From: Thiorhodovibrio winogradskyi
GTDB taxonomy: Bacteria; Pseudomonadota; Gammaproteobacteria; Chromatiales; Chromatiaceae
Reading direction: 5' to 3'
NCBI RefSeq assembly: GCF_036208045.1
Contig: NZ_CP121472.1
Location: forward strand, 941,531 to 1,005,530
Length of the DNA stretch: 64,000 nt
In this document: in pieces, positions 47,787-56,341 of the stretch
How positions within the stretch are numbered: the first letter of the stretch is position 1
How the letters are laid out: every line of letters begins with the position of its first letter
Program-made: the position numbers and the translations under genes
Notes under the pieces: generated by a model
The model's input: the letters and a program-made list of their open reading frames with translations, nothing else
What the model was told of the DNA's origin: nothing
The model's database searches: none

Positions 47787-48260
47787 TCAAGCGCGATAGC
47801 CAAGTAAGCTCTCAAGTAATCGGTAAGTGTAAGAATAGGCTTCGGGCGCTCCACTGGCACGGGGTCCGGCGACGTTCAGCACCCCAATCCCGACCTCCCG
47901 GATGAAGCGCGCAAGCTTGTCACTGGCGCGCGCAACGCTCAATTCGGTGGCATCGATCAGGAGGTAAGGCTTTTGCATCTGAATGGAGCACAGCAGGGTT
48001 TGTTCGGTGCCACCGCTCGGAGAGCCAAAATAGATAATGACGGTCCCATCGCTGTCGGCGACATTTCTCTTTGTTCGCTGGCGGTAGCCCGCGCCGGGGA
48101 GCGGAATGACTGGATAGCGCCCCGGAATCCGCCCATCCTCGGCCAGACGTCCGTCCGGGCACCAGCCGCCGGCATTGACACCAAGCGCCAGCGCCACATC
48201 CAAGGCCGCGCGATCTACACCGGTTTGTCCACCGGAGACAATCTTGTGCAATATCGACAT
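47787..48260 (-). CDS. Putative molybdenum carrier-like protein
   Basis: A 157-aa protein matching the 'putative molybdenum carrier' family (PF12694, Rossmann/YpsA-like): 'KIVSGGQTGVDRAALDVAL', 'GGWCPDGRLAEDGRIP', 'NVADSDGTVIIYFG' and 'LNVAGPRASGAPEAY'. Related carriers bind molybdate or nucleotides. It stands alone here, with no molybdopterin gene nearby. Confidence 0.92.
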   Translation of the reverse strand: MSILHKIVSGGQTGVDRAALDVALALGVNAGGWCPDGRLAEDGRIPGRYPVIPLPGAGYRQRTKRNVADSDGTVIIYFGSPSGGTEQTLLCSIQMQKPYLLIDATELSVARASDKLARFIREVGIGVLNVAGPRASGAPEAYSYTYRLLESLLGYRA

Positions 48261-48406
48261 GACAGCTCCGATACACCGAAATAACTGACCTCAGTGGACC
48301 AAGATCACACACCAGCGGCAGCCAGTGCCATGTTCCAGGCCATTCTGGCGCTGTCCTGCCTGGGAATGTGAGAATATCGGCTCAGTTGCTTGAAAGGAAA
48401 GATCCG

Positions 48407-48853
48407 ATGAAAAGCAATCGACAGCGCCGCGCCGAGATCAAAGAAGAACGTGCCCGCAAGGCAATGAAACGGCAAAAGCGCTTGCAGCACAAGGCGCGGT
48501 TACCCGAGAGACCGCCGGGGGCGTTGGCGGCGGACCATCGCGCGCTGAGCCATATCAACACCTATGGCTTGCTTCCCGATTATTACCTCGATCGCCCCTT
48601 TATCTGCAGCGATTGCGGCACGGCGGAGACCTGGACGGCAAAGCAGCAGAAATGGTGGTACGAAGTCGCCAAGGGGCATATCGATTCCTTCGCGGTGCGC
48701 TGTCGCGCCTGTCGTCAGCGCATTCGCCAGCAGAAACTGGCGCAGAAGCGACACATGGCCGCCTTGGCGGCGAAACCGCGACATCCGAACGAGGCGTTTT
48801 TTCGACGGCGGATGCGTTTCTCCTCAAGCTTATCTGTCGGTACCCGTTCTTGA
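48407..48853 (+). CDS. Zinc-ribbon protein
   Basis: A 148-aa basic protein starting at ATG 48407 after AAAGGAAAG. An Arg/Lys-rich helix (residues 1-35) is followed by a probable zinc-ribbon: 'FICSDCGTAETWTAKQQKWWYE' region and 'VRCRACRQRIRQ' (two CxxC pairs). This is the treble-clef/zinc-ribbon family seen beside ribosome-related genes. It is convergent with rsgA. Function unknown, perhaps RNA binding. Confidence 0.88.
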   Translation: MKSNRQRRAEIKEERARKAMKRQKRLQHKARLPERPPGALAADHRALSHINTYGLLPDYYLDRPFICSDCGTAETWTAKQQKWWYEVAKGHIDSFAVRCRACRQRIRQQKLAQKRHMAALAAKPRHPNEAFFRRRMRFSSSLSVGTRS

Positions 48854-48859
48854 TCAGGA

Positions 48860-49942
48860 TCATCGCCGCGCCTTGATGTCCTTCATGGTCTTGCGGACCA
48901 TCTTGCCAAAGGCGCGATCCTTCGACCGGCGTTCGGCGAGACTGGCGGAGTTGAAACGGTCCTCCGCGATCAGCTTGTGCCAGCGCCGCAGCCGCGCGGG
49001 GTCGAGCCGCTCACCGTCGATGGCCGCGCGCACCGCGCAGCCTGGCTCGCCATCGTGCTGGCAATCCGCAAAACGGCATTGGGCGGCGAGGGCTTCCAGG
49101 TCCTCGAAGGTCTCGGCGATGCCGGCGGCGGCGTCGGTCAATTGCAATTCGCGCATGCCCGGTGTGTCGAGCACCAGGCAGCCGCCGGGGATGCGATGCA
49201 GGGCGCGCCGCGTCGTTGTGTGGCGCCCCTTGGCATCGTCTTCGCGGATGGCTTGGGTCGTGATCGCATCCGTACCGATCAGGGCGTTGGTCAGGGTGGA
49301 CTTGCCGACACCAGAGGAACCCAAAAAGGCGACCGTCTGCCCTGGCTGGCACCAGGGCGACAGGACTTGGCGCGGTTCATCCCCGCGCGCATCGAGCGCC
49401 ACCACGGGCACCCGCTCCGAGATGCCGCTGGCCGCTGCCAGCCAGGAAGCCACATCCACCGCGAGGTCGGCCTTGGTCAACACGATCACGGGCGTGATCC
49501 CGGCCTCGAAAGCCAGTGCTACATAGCGCTCCAGGCGGGCCAGGTTGAAATCCTGATTGCAGGAGGTGACGATGAAAACAGTATCGATGTTCGCCGCGAT
49601 TAACTGCACCTGCCGATCGGTCCCCGCTGCGCGGCGTTTGATCAGGCTCTTGCGTGTCAGAAGGCGGCTCGCGTGCGCTCGGGCCGGATCAAGCAGCAGC
49701 CAATCCCCCACCGTGGCGTCGGCGCGCGGCGGGATGAGTGCATCGATCTCTACACCAACCACCTCCAGGCCGCTGCGATGCACGGCCACGACGCGCACCG
49801 GGGGCGTGTGGGACAGTGCGTCCAGGCTGATCTGCCGAGCGAAGAAGGATTCCCAGCCGAAAGTCGCGAGTGTCTGATGGTGTGGATTGTCTGCTTCGAT
49901 GATCAGGTTGTCGGCGATTTCGGTGGCGTTTTCAGGGGGCAT
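48860..49942 (-). CDS. rsgA: Ribosome small-subunit GTPase RsgA
   Basis: A 360-aa circularly permuted GTPase. ATG 49942 is chosen over the open frame upstream. After an OB-fold domain come G4 'VLTKADL', G1 'FLGSSGVGKSTLTNALIG', G2/G3 'RHTTTRRALHRIPGGCLVLDTPGM', and a zinc-binding end 'CRFADCQHDGEPGCAVRAAI'. RsgA matures the 30S subunit. The sequence 'GWESFFARQI' at the N-terminus places it in the YloQ-like second subgroup, so another rsgA may exist elsewhere. Confidence 0.94.
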   Translation of the reverse strand: MPPENATEIADNLIIEADNPHHQTLATFGWESFFARQISLDALSHTPPVRVVAVHRSGLEVVGVEIDALIPPRADATVGDWLLLDPARAHASRLLTRKSLIKRRAAGTDRQVQLIAANIDTVFIVTSCNQDFNLARLERYVALAFEAGITPVIVLTKADLAVDVASWLAAASGISERVPVVALDARGDEPRQVLSPWCQPGQTVAFLGSSGVGKSTLTNALIGTDAITTQAIREDDAKGRHTTTRRALHRIPGGCLVLDTPGMRELQLTDAAAGIAETFEDLEALAAQCRFADCQHDGEPGCAVRAAIDGERLDPARLRRWHKLIAEDRFNSASLAERRSKDRAFGKMVRKTMKDIKARR

Positions 49943-50771
49943 CGTGATGGTCTCTAACGGTAGACAGGATTGTTTAAATCCGCGATACAAGGAATAGACT
50001 TTCCGAGTGTTTCGGCGCGCGTTTGTCAACTTACAGATCCGCGAGCACGGTTTTTTCGTAGGCCCTTGGCTCTGGAATGAAGGTCATGACGCCCTCGGCA
50101 TCGGTTGGATCAAGCTGGAAGGGGCAGACCATGGAGCGGCTGTCGCACCAGCGCCCGGCCGCCACCGAGAACGATCATAGCGGTCGGTGATCAGGGTCTT
50201 CCTGCAGGGATTGGACGATCATTCAACCCGATAGCCGGAGTCATCCGATTCTCACCGCGTTGGCGATCAGGAAATCTCGAAACTCTGCTTTGCCATTTTA
50301 CAGGCGCAGGATAAAGCGTCCCAGTTGATTCCATTCGGTCCTATGCGATCATATTAAACGTGTAAAATAGACCATGAGTGTTATAGACACTGTTAGACCG
50401 TGAGGTGATGCCGCAACAGATTTGTGCGCATCGAGCCCCATTTGAAAAATACAACGCTGGTCTCATTGATCCGCAGCTCCGCGCTAGGCAGCCGGGAAGA
50501 CCGAAGAACCCTAATCAGCGCGGCCATTCAAGTCATGCAGCTCAATGCCCAGCTCCTTCGAATTATTCAGCGCACCGGGCTGTCAGTATGCCTGACGTCC
50601 AGCCCGGCGCCAGACCCGGCGCAGCGCGGACCACGCCGGTTCATTCTCCCGAGGCATCCGTTCGCACCCGCATCTTCAGTCCATCCGAACTCCAGATGAT
50701 CGCACGGTCAAGGTCAAAGAATTGCGAAAACTCAATTGCTTGCGCCAATGACCCTGATCGGAACTTCGATG
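49943..50771. other. Decayed region with a 3' gene remnant
   Basis: No intact gene is present. On the minus strand a frame ending at 50031 encodes about 47 residues of clean-looking sequence ('WCDSRSMVCPFQLDPTDAEG') before a stop at the upstream edge; it seems to be the tail of a lost gene that I cannot name. Between 50330 and 50770 the DNA has short open frames without family likeness. The region leads into the IS66-derived element. Confidence 0.45.
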
Positions 50772-51065
50772 GTAACTACTCACCCCCTCCAGCTCATAGC
50801 GCTTGGTGCGCTATGAGAGCGCGGTGCTGCTGTTCGCCAAGCGCCCGGAGGTGGCCTTTACCAATAACCGCGCGGAGCGTGACTTACGCATGAGCAAGGT
50901 CAAGCAGAAGATCTCGGGGTGCTTCCGAACCCGCCAGTACGCCGAAGCCTATTGCCGTATCTCCAGCTATCTGCAGAACATGGCCTATCGCGGCTACAAA
51001 TCCCTTGGTGGCAATCCAAATGGCGCTGTCTGGGGAATTCTACGCATGAGGGGGTGAGTAGTTAC
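50772..51065 (+). mobile_element. Internally deleted IS66-family element (294 bp)
   Basis: Perfect 18-bp terminal inverted repeats GTAACTACTCACCCCCTC (50772-50789, and its complement at 51048-51065) begin with GTAA, as in IS66. Direct copies of CTTCGATG at 50764-50771 and 51066-51073 are an 8-bp target duplication, also the IS66 size. Inside, 50803-51057 encodes only the last part of the IS66 transposase TnpC ('FTNNRAERDLRMSKVKQKIS', 'GCFRTRQYAEAYCRI'). tnpA, tnpB and the catalytic core are missing, so it can move only with help from a full copy. Confidence 0.88.
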
Positions 51066-51180
51066 CTTCGATGATGACCTGCTACAAAGTGCTCGCGCGT
51101 TGTGCGGCATCAAGGAAATGGCCCGGTCGAAAACCGGACGAGCAGTCAAGAAAGTCCTGCTCGTAGACCGGTTCCAGCAA
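51066..51180 (+). pseudogene. VapB-like antitoxin remnant split by the IS66 element
   Basis: Across the element boundary, with one target copy removed, the frame reads N-'[17 protein letters not shown]' followed by '[17 protein letters not shown]'. The first part is typical of type II VapB antitoxins (TxDDxLLxxAxxLxGIKE); 'VLLVD' resembles the start of VapC. The N-terminus before the insertion is out of frame and the toxin body is missing. A vapBC locus lost to insertion and decay is the likeliest origin; the call is tentative. Confidence 0.5.
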
Positions 51181-51189
51181 CATCAGTCC

Positions 51190-51241
51190 CGAATCACTTC
51201 GATGCGGGCTTTGGTAAGGGGTAACAGTTTTTACCTCGGCG
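51190..51241 (+). repeat. 52-bp direct repeat, copy A
   Basis: This 52-base segment matches 52335-52386 at 47 positions in the same orientation; the two copies bracket the Rpn-family gene. The shared core is AGGGGTAACAGTTTTT. Read on the minus strand both copies encode 'KLLPLT' then a 'RI.VIR' motif, so the repeat may come from the end of a small coding gene. Confidence 0.8.
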
Positions 51242-51275
51242 AATCAGTGAAAGAAATGAAGTATGTCCCAGAAAT

Positions 51276-52211
51276 TCACGCCTGACAGGTTTGCTGTTCT
51301 TTGATGGCTGCCAGTTCGTCAGCCGTGATCTGAGTAATAGCCATTACTTGGCTATCCGGCAGACCGGCTTGCAGCATCTTCAGTACCATTTCTTGCAGAC
51401 GCTGCTCAGCCTCAGCCCGAGCTTTTTGGTAACCCTGCTCTCTGCCTTCCTCTCTGCCTTCCTCTCTGCCTTCCTCTCTGCCTTCATTTCGTGCAGTGTC
51501 CACAACATTGGTCAAGTCTCGGTAGTATTTGAGGCTGGATTCGTAGGCGATGCGTTCTTCGGGCTTGAAACGGGCGATGTTGGCTTGTTTGAACAGGCTA
51601 TTAAAAATTCGCTCTTGCAGTTTTTCGGGCTGCTCTTGCAGGCGGTGCAAGTGTCGAAACAGGAAGAACCACTTATCTTGCAGGGTTTCCAACTCGTTTT
51701 CGCTTTTGCTGAAGTTGGGAAGCGTCAGGTAGATGAAGGTGAGTTTGTCGTAGAACACCTGATTGTGCTGATTTTTCAGCTGCACCTGATGCACCACCTG
51801 ATCCTTATGCTGGGGATCGTTTTTATCCTCATCAAACACAAAATCCAGAATGCCGATGGTGTAGATGGCGGCCAGTTTAAAATTCCAGTCGTCGCCCTTT
51901 TTCGCCTGTTGCTGGATAGGAAAGGTGGCGTAAAAAAGGCTGCGGTCTTTAAAAAAGTTCTGCTTGGCTTTTTGCAGCTCCACAATAAAGTGTTCGCCGG
52001 CATCACTCACGCAGTTCAGGTCAAAAATTGCTTTGCGATCCAGTACTGTTGCTCCCTGGTATTCGTTTTGGATGAAGGTTAAATCCTGGATCTGGTGTTT
52101 TTTGGGCAGCAGGGTGTTGAGAAAGCTGATGAGGTGCGCTTTGCTGCTTTCTTCGCCAAAGATTTTTTTAAAGCCAAAATCAGTGAAGAGGTTGACATAG
52201 TGACCGAGCAT
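51276..52211 (-). CDS. Rpn-family recombination-promoting nuclease / PD-(D/E)XK transposase
   Basis: A 311-aa protein; ATG 52211 follows a good AGGTGA site. It starts 'MLGHYVNLFTDFGFKKIFG' as in Rpn/YhgA-like proteins; the PD-(D/E)XK core shows D in 'AIFDLNCVSDAGEHFIVELQKAKQ' region (D…ExQ). The C-terminal half has an Arg/Glu helix with EGRE repeated four times, encoded by four tandem 12-bp units at 51439-51486, and a tail 'MLQAGLPDSQVMAIT'. Rpn proteins cut DNA and promote RecA-independent recombination. Base composition is lower in GC than its surroundings and it lies between direct repeats, consistent with acquisition. Confidence 0.9.
   Translation of the reverse strand: MLGHYVNLFTDFGFKKIFGEESSKAHLISFLNTLLPKKHQIQDLTFIQNEYQGATVLDRKAIFDLNCVSDAGEHFIVELQKAKQNFFKDRSLFYATFPIQQQAKKGDDWNFKLAAIYTIGILDFVFDEDKNDPQHKDQVVHQVQLKNQHNQVFYDKLTFIYLTLPNFSKSENELETLQDKWFFLFRHLHRLQEQPEKLQERIFNSLFKQANIARFKPEERIAYESSLKYYRDLTNVVDTARNEGREEGREEGREEGREQGYQKARAEAEQRLQEMVLKMLQAGLPDSQVMAITQITADELAAIKEQQTCQA
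51439..51486. repeat. Four 12-bp tandem units inside the Rpn gene
   Basis: TCTCTGCCTTCC is repeated four times, the last with one change. On the coding strand it encodes EGRE units of a charged helix. Unit number could vary by slippage without frameshift. Confidence 0.85.
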
Positions 52212-52334
52212 CAATCACCTCAGGCAGGATGATTCAAGAATGCGGGCAGTTTAGCACAAGAGGTGAGGGCAAACCTTACCCAACGGGTATACTTCTGTGC
52301 CAAAAAAACACGCGCCACGAGCAAAACCGCCTCG

Positions 52335-52386
52335 CGAATCACTTTGATGCGGGGTCTGGTCAGGGGTAACAGTTTTTCCCTCGGCG
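52335..52386 (+). repeat. 52-bp direct repeat, copy B
   Basis: Second copy of the repeat at 51190-51241, five substitutions apart. It lies 123 bp upstream of the Rpn start, within the gap 52212-52497, which also contains the near-palindrome GAATTGCAATTGCGAATTGC and no gene. Confidence 0.8.
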
Positions 52387-52497
52387 CTGTCCCCCGAATT
52401 GCAATTGCGAATTGCAATTAAAATCGAACCTGGCGCCTTTGATTTGATTTGCGGGGCGGACCTATATGCCCCTTTGATTAGACGCGCGCCATAGGCC

Positions 52498-52985
52498 TCA
52501 GTGGAAGATGGTTTCGGGGGTCCCGGCGCTGAGGATGCGACTCAGCCAAGTATCGAGTTGTTCAAGCTTCTCCTGCTCGATGCGCTCGCGGTGCGTTTGC
52601 ACGGCCTCGGGGCCGAATTTTTGAGCAAGCTGACGCAGCAATGTCCTGGCCTCGCCCTGCTGCACTCCCAGCTCCATCCCCTTCTGAATCCCTGCTTGTT
52701 CCAATGTGTTGACAAAAGGCATCTGTCGTTGCTCCTCTAGTGCATAGAGTTCATGGCGAAATTCGGCTTCCAGCTCTGCTGGCAGGCGGACCATGCAGTC
52801 GATGATGCGGAAGAGCTCTTCAATCAGCGTGTGCTCATAGCTGCGATCATACATCAGGCGCATCAGGCGGAATTTCCAGCGTCTCGGCATCGTCGGTGAC
52901 TTTGGCGCGGGTTTGCGCCATGACCAACAAGGCAAAAACATTGTCACTGGCGTGCCTATGGGGCTTTTGATCAAATCCATGGCTT
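52498..52985 (-). pseudogene. Truncated, frameshifted Rpn/DUF4351-type gene
   Basis: The end reads 'GEARTLLRQLAQKFGPEAVQ' then 'IEQEKLEQLDTWLSRIL', the DUF4351 C-terminal domain found on many Rpn-family/transposase-like proteins. Upstream, 'LMRLMYDRSYEHTLIEELFRIIDCMVRLP' region is in frame, but 'FALLVMAQTRAKVTDDAET' just before it lies in another frame, so a frameshift falls near 52870. The N-terminal nuclease part is missing and the DUF927 remnant begins there on the other strand. Confidence 0.7.
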
Positions 52986-53656
52986 TTCAGACGGGGCCGC
53001 CTTCGCCGATGCTCTCGTCGCCGGCCACCAAGCGTCTGCATGGCACGGTCGGGCGGGCCTTTGTGCACTGGCTTGTCGAGCAGCAAGAGGATCAGACGCT
53101 GTCCAAGGCGGTCGCGCATCTGATGCAGCGGATGCCGGTCACTCATGGACAGGCGGCGCGCGTGGCCAAGCAGTTGTCCGTGACCGGCACCGCCGGTGAG
53201 CTGGCCACGGCAGCGGATATTACCGGCTGGCCGCTTGGGGTCGCCGCCGAGGCCGCACTGGAGGCTTATCGGTTGTGGTCCGCCGAGCAGGGCCATGGGC
53301 AGACCGAGGATCGGTAGATCCTGGACGCCTGCGCAGCTTCACTGAGCGCCATGGCGAGAGCCTTTTCGCGCTCCGTGACATCCGGGCCGCCGACCCGTGA
53401 TCGAGCCGGTTATACCGAAGAGGATCCGGGTACCGGGCAGGTCACCGATCTCTTCCTGGCGAGTGGTCTGCGCGAGGCGCTGAGCGGGCAGGATTTTAAA
53501 CGCGGTTTGATCGCCCTGGACAGGGCCGGCTGGCTGGGCAAGGGCGGTGGGGACAGGTATCGCCTGCAGCGCAAGATTCAAGGCAAAAATATCAATGTCT
53601 ATGCGGTAAGTGTCCCAGAGGACGAGCTTGATGATGCACGAGAGATCCGCGGATGA
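52979..53656 (+). pseudogene. Broken C-terminal part of a DUF927 protein
   Basis: Pieces in different frames join into one DUF927-like sequence: 'GAAFADALVAGHQ', then 'HGTVGRAFVHWLVEQQED', 'ARVAKQLSVTGTAGELATAA' and 'DITGWPLGVAAEAALEAYRLW' region, then (after a TAG and a shift near 53330) 'RSFTERHGESLFALRDIRAA', then 'ASGLREALSGQDFKRGLI' and 'NINVYAVSVPEDEL'. At least three disruptions are needed. DUF927 proteins are helicase/primase-like genes of plasmids and integrative elements, so this marks a former mobile island. Confidence 0.72.
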
Positions 53657-53990
53657 CAGCACTGGAGATCATGGATGCGGCCTGCGTGTCGGCAGAGGGG
53701 AGAAGCTTTCAGGCTGGTTGTTCTAGTGGCGACCTAGCCATCGGAGCAGTTTTCCACCATCGTGGGGCGGTTTACGCCAAAAGCGACAGCACTTCAGAAG
53801 CACTCCCACCACAGTCAGATTTAGCGCATTTCTTGTTCCATTCGTCCCTCAGCCAAGAGCAGCGCGAGGACATACCGGAGCGATTCCATGAGCGAGCGGC
53901 GATCACCGAGTTCGATGGGGGGTGTCGCGACCCGAAACCGAACGAGACGCCTGGCGGTTGATTCAGGCGGATTCTGACGTCTGTCGATGA
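53653..53990 (+). pseudogene. Small mobile-element hypothetical gene with a late frameshift
   Basis: ATG 53653 opens a frame of unknown sequence, which then reads 'LSQEQREDIPERFHERAAI' and 'TEFDGG'; from there the other frame continues as 'SRPETERDAWRLIQADSDV' to a stop at 53990. The composite 'ERAAI.EFDGG…SR.EAER.A' is a tail common to small genes of integrative elements next to DUF927 or relaxase genes. One base has been gained or lost near 53915. Role unknown. The following 53991-54354 holds nothing I recognise. Confidence 0.5.
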
Positions 53991-54354
53991 TGGTGCGACT
54001 AGCGGCTCATGCTCAAGCAGCGATATGTTCAGGAAGGCCGGTTAGAAAAGGAACACCTCGGGAACAGTCGTCGCCACGACTCTCTTGGTGAAAGCAGCTG
54101 ACAAATGGCCGGGCTGATGATGCCTCTCTTCCTTTCTGACACGAGACTGGTCAGTCTCGATCAATGGCTGTCTGTGCTAATCGAAGCTGCTTGCCCCAAA
54201 GGGGCGAATACGGCGGACGTCAGAGCAGTAATTTGTTCCAGATTGGCCAGCAAAGTCCTGGGCTGCCTAGGTCAGTATGTGGGATGGATTGTGGGGCGAC
54301 GCGACGGTGAACCAAATTTTTTATCTTAATTATCAGATGCTTAAGGTTAGTTAA

Positions 54355-54445
54355 TGGCGGAGAGAGAGGGATTCGAACCCTCGATGGGGGATTAGCCCAT
54401 ACTCCCTTAGCAGGGGAGCGCCTTCAGCCACTCGGCCATCTCTCC
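54355..54445 (-). tRNA. tRNA-Ser(GCU)
   Basis: A 91-base class II tRNA including encoded CCA. The 5' end is GGAGAGATGGCCGAG; the anticodon stem CTCCC/GGGAG encloses loop CTGCTAA with anticodon GCU (reads AGC/AGU). A long variable arm precedes the GGTTCGAATCC T-arm, as expected for serine. The decayed island 49943-54354 abuts its 3' end, a usual integration target, but I found no second copy of the 3' end as an att site. Confidence 0.95.
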
Positions 54446-54456
54446 GTGGGGGTGTC

Positions 54457-54462
54457 ATTGTA
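54457..54462 (-). promoter_or_regulatory. Likely -10 element of tRNA-Ser
   Basis: TACAAT on the minus strand ends 12 bases before the mature tRNA 5' end, followed by a GC-rich discriminator-like stretch. No good -35 hexamer is seen at 17 bp, where A-runs occur. Confidence 0.4.
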
Positions 54463-54587
54463 GCAAAGGAGCGCGCTTTTTTGGTGGGGATTTTTTGCCT
54501 AACCGGTTGCCGAGTTCCTTTGCTGAGCGGCTGTTGGGGTGCGTGGCTCAGGTTGTGAGTTGCCGTGTTACCCGAGGTTGGGGAGCG

Positions 54588-54815
54588 TCAGTCATCATCC
54601 TGCCTGAATTCAGCTTGCTCATCGGTGCTACCGGCCTCGCCTGTGGGCGTTTGCTCGCGTTTGATGCGCTCGTAAATCTCTTCACGGTGAACGGCAACGT
54701 CTCTGGGGGCGTTGACCCCGATGCGGACCTGGTTGCCTTTGACGCCTAATACCGTGACTGTGACTTCGTCACCGATCATCAGCGTTTCCCCGACTCGGCG
54801 AGTCAATATCAGCAT
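54588..54815 (-). CDS. csrA: Carbon storage regulator CsrA
   Basis: A 75-aa RNA-binding regulator. It starts '[18 protein letters not shown]' after AGGGAGA; '[19 protein letters not shown]' and '[13 protein letters not shown]' are the RNA-contact strands, including the conserved Arg of 'VHREEI'. CsrA binds GGA hairpins near ribosome sites to control translation. It is downstream of lysC on the same strand, as in many gammaproteobacteria; tRNA-Ser follows. Confidence 0.97.
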   Translation of the reverse strand: MLILTRRVGETLMIGDEVTVTVLGVKGNQVRIGVNAPRDVAVHREEIYERIKREQTPTGEAGSTDEQAEFRQDDD

Positions 54816-55077
54816 GGTTGTGTCTCCCTGTTTATCCTTCTTTCGCGTTGCGATCCTTGTCTTCCGATTCCACCGGTTCCTGGCGGCCGTGCGACGCACC
54901 CGGAGATGGGATCGCGCGAAATTCTTGCGGCGATTATTGATCCGCTGGCGCGAGTTTAGCAATTGTTACAGTTCGACAATAGCCCAAAAACGCAAAATTA
55001 ACCCCTGTCGCGTCGAAAATACCTGTACGTAATCAGTGCGCGCACGCAAAAGTGCATGCTTTGGATATTCCCGGACA

Positions 55078-56313
55078 TCAGGCTGGAGTGACGCTTGGTT
55101 CATCAAGCCCAAATGCTTTGTGCAACGCCCGCACACCAAGCTCAAGATATTTCTCATCGACCACCACGGAGATTTTGATCTCGGAGGTGGAGATCATGCG
55201 AATATTGATGCCTTCGACCGCCAGGGCCTCGAACATGCGGCTGGCGATGCCGGCATGGGAGCGCATGCCCACGCCAACCAAGGAGATTTTGACAATGGCC
55301 GGGTCGCCAAGTACCTCGCGCGCGTTCAGCCCGGTGCAGGTCTCGCGCAGGATAGCCATCGCGCGGTCGTAGTCGTTGCGATGCACGGTGAAGGTGAAGT
55401 CGGTCGAGCGCTGATCGGGTGCGACATTTTGTACGATCATGTCGACTTCGATGTTGGCCTCGGAGATGGGGCCGAGAATGCGATGGGCGATGCCGGGTTG
55501 ATCCGGTACGCCAAGGATGGTCAGTTTGGCTTCGTCGCGGGCGAAGGCAATGCCGGCGATCTGGGCGTCTTCCACGGTGTCGTCCTCGAAGGTGATCAGG
55601 GTGCCGGCGCCTTCCTCGAAGCTTGAGAGGACGCGCAGGGGCACGCGGTATTTGCCGGCGAACTCGACGGCGCGGATTTGCAGCACCTTGGAGCCGAGGC
55701 TGGCCATTTCAAGCATTTCCTCGAAGGTGATGCGTTCGAGTTTGCGCGCATTGGGTTCGATGCGGGGGTCGGTGGTGTAGACCCCGTCGACATCGGTGTA
55801 AATCTGGCACTCGTCGGCTTTGAGCGCGGCGGCCATGGCCACGGCGGAGGTGTCCGAGCCGCCGCGCCCGAGGGTGGTGATATTGCCCTGTTCATCAACG
55901 CCCTGAAAGCCGGCGACCACCACCACGCGCCCGGCGTCGAGGTCAGCGCGCACGCGGGCGGCGTCGATGTCGCGAATGCGGGCTTTGTTGTGCGCGCTGT
56001 CGGTCAGCATGTGGACCTGGGCGCCGGTGTAGGAGCGCGCCGGGCAGCCGCTGGCCTCGAGCGCCATGCTGAGCAGGGCGATGGTGACCTGCTCGCCGGT
56101 GGACAGCAGCACGTCGAGTTCGCGCGGCGCGGGCACGGCTTGCACGGCCTTGGCCAATCCGAGCAGGCGGTCGGTCTCGCCGGACATGGCGGAAACCACC
56201 ACGACCAGGCTGTGGCCTTGGTCGGTTGCTTGTTTGACGCGGGAGGCGACGGCCTGGATGCGCTCGATGCTGCCGACCGAGGTGCCGCCGTATTTTTGTA
56301 CGATCAGTGACAT
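55078..56313 (-). CDS. lysC: Aspartate kinase
   Basis: A 411-aa aspartokinase: kinase domain with 'IVQKYGGTSVGSIERI', 'GFQGVDEQGNITTLGRGGSD' region and 'TDVDGVYTTDPR', then two ACT domains from about residue 265 ('AKLTILGVPDQPGIAHRIL', 'VGVGMRSHAGIASRMFEAL'). It phosphorylates aspartate for lysine, methionine and threonine synthesis, and the ACT domains imply feedback inhibition. It lies between alaS and csrA. Confidence 0.97.
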   Translation of the reverse strand: MSLIVQKYGGTSVGSIERIQAVASRVKQATDQGHSLVVVVSAMSGETDRLLGLAKAVQAVPAPRELDVLLSTGEQVTIALLSMALEASGCPARSYTGAQVHMLTDSAHNKARIRDIDAARVRADLDAGRVVVVAGFQGVDEQGNITTLGRGGSDTSAVAMAAALKADECQIYTDVDGVYTTDPRIEPNARKLERITFEEMLEMASLGSKVLQIRAVEFAGKYRVPLRVLSSFEEGAGTLITFEDDTVEDAQIAGIAFARDEAKLTILGVPDQPGIAHRILGPISEANIEVDMIVQNVAPDQRSTDFTFTVHRNDYDRAMAILRETCTGLNAREVLGDPAIVKISLVGVGMRSHAGIASRMFEALAVEGINIRMISTSEIKISVVVDEKYLELGVRALHKAFGLDEPSVTPA

Positions 56314-56320
56314 TGAAGAA

Positions 56321-56341
56321 GTGGCTAGTGGCTAGTGGCTA
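56321..56341. repeat. Triple GTGGCTA repeat at the alaS stop
   Basis: GTGGCTA occurs three times in a row in the 25-bp gap between lysC and alaS. On the minus strand each unit contains TAG; the first is the alaS stop codon. Loss or gain of a unit would leave the stop in place. Confidence 0.8.

Noticed and set aside
54105..54329. 74-codon frame before tRNA-Ser
   Set aside because: No ribosome site, no recognisable sequence, in an island full of decayed genes.
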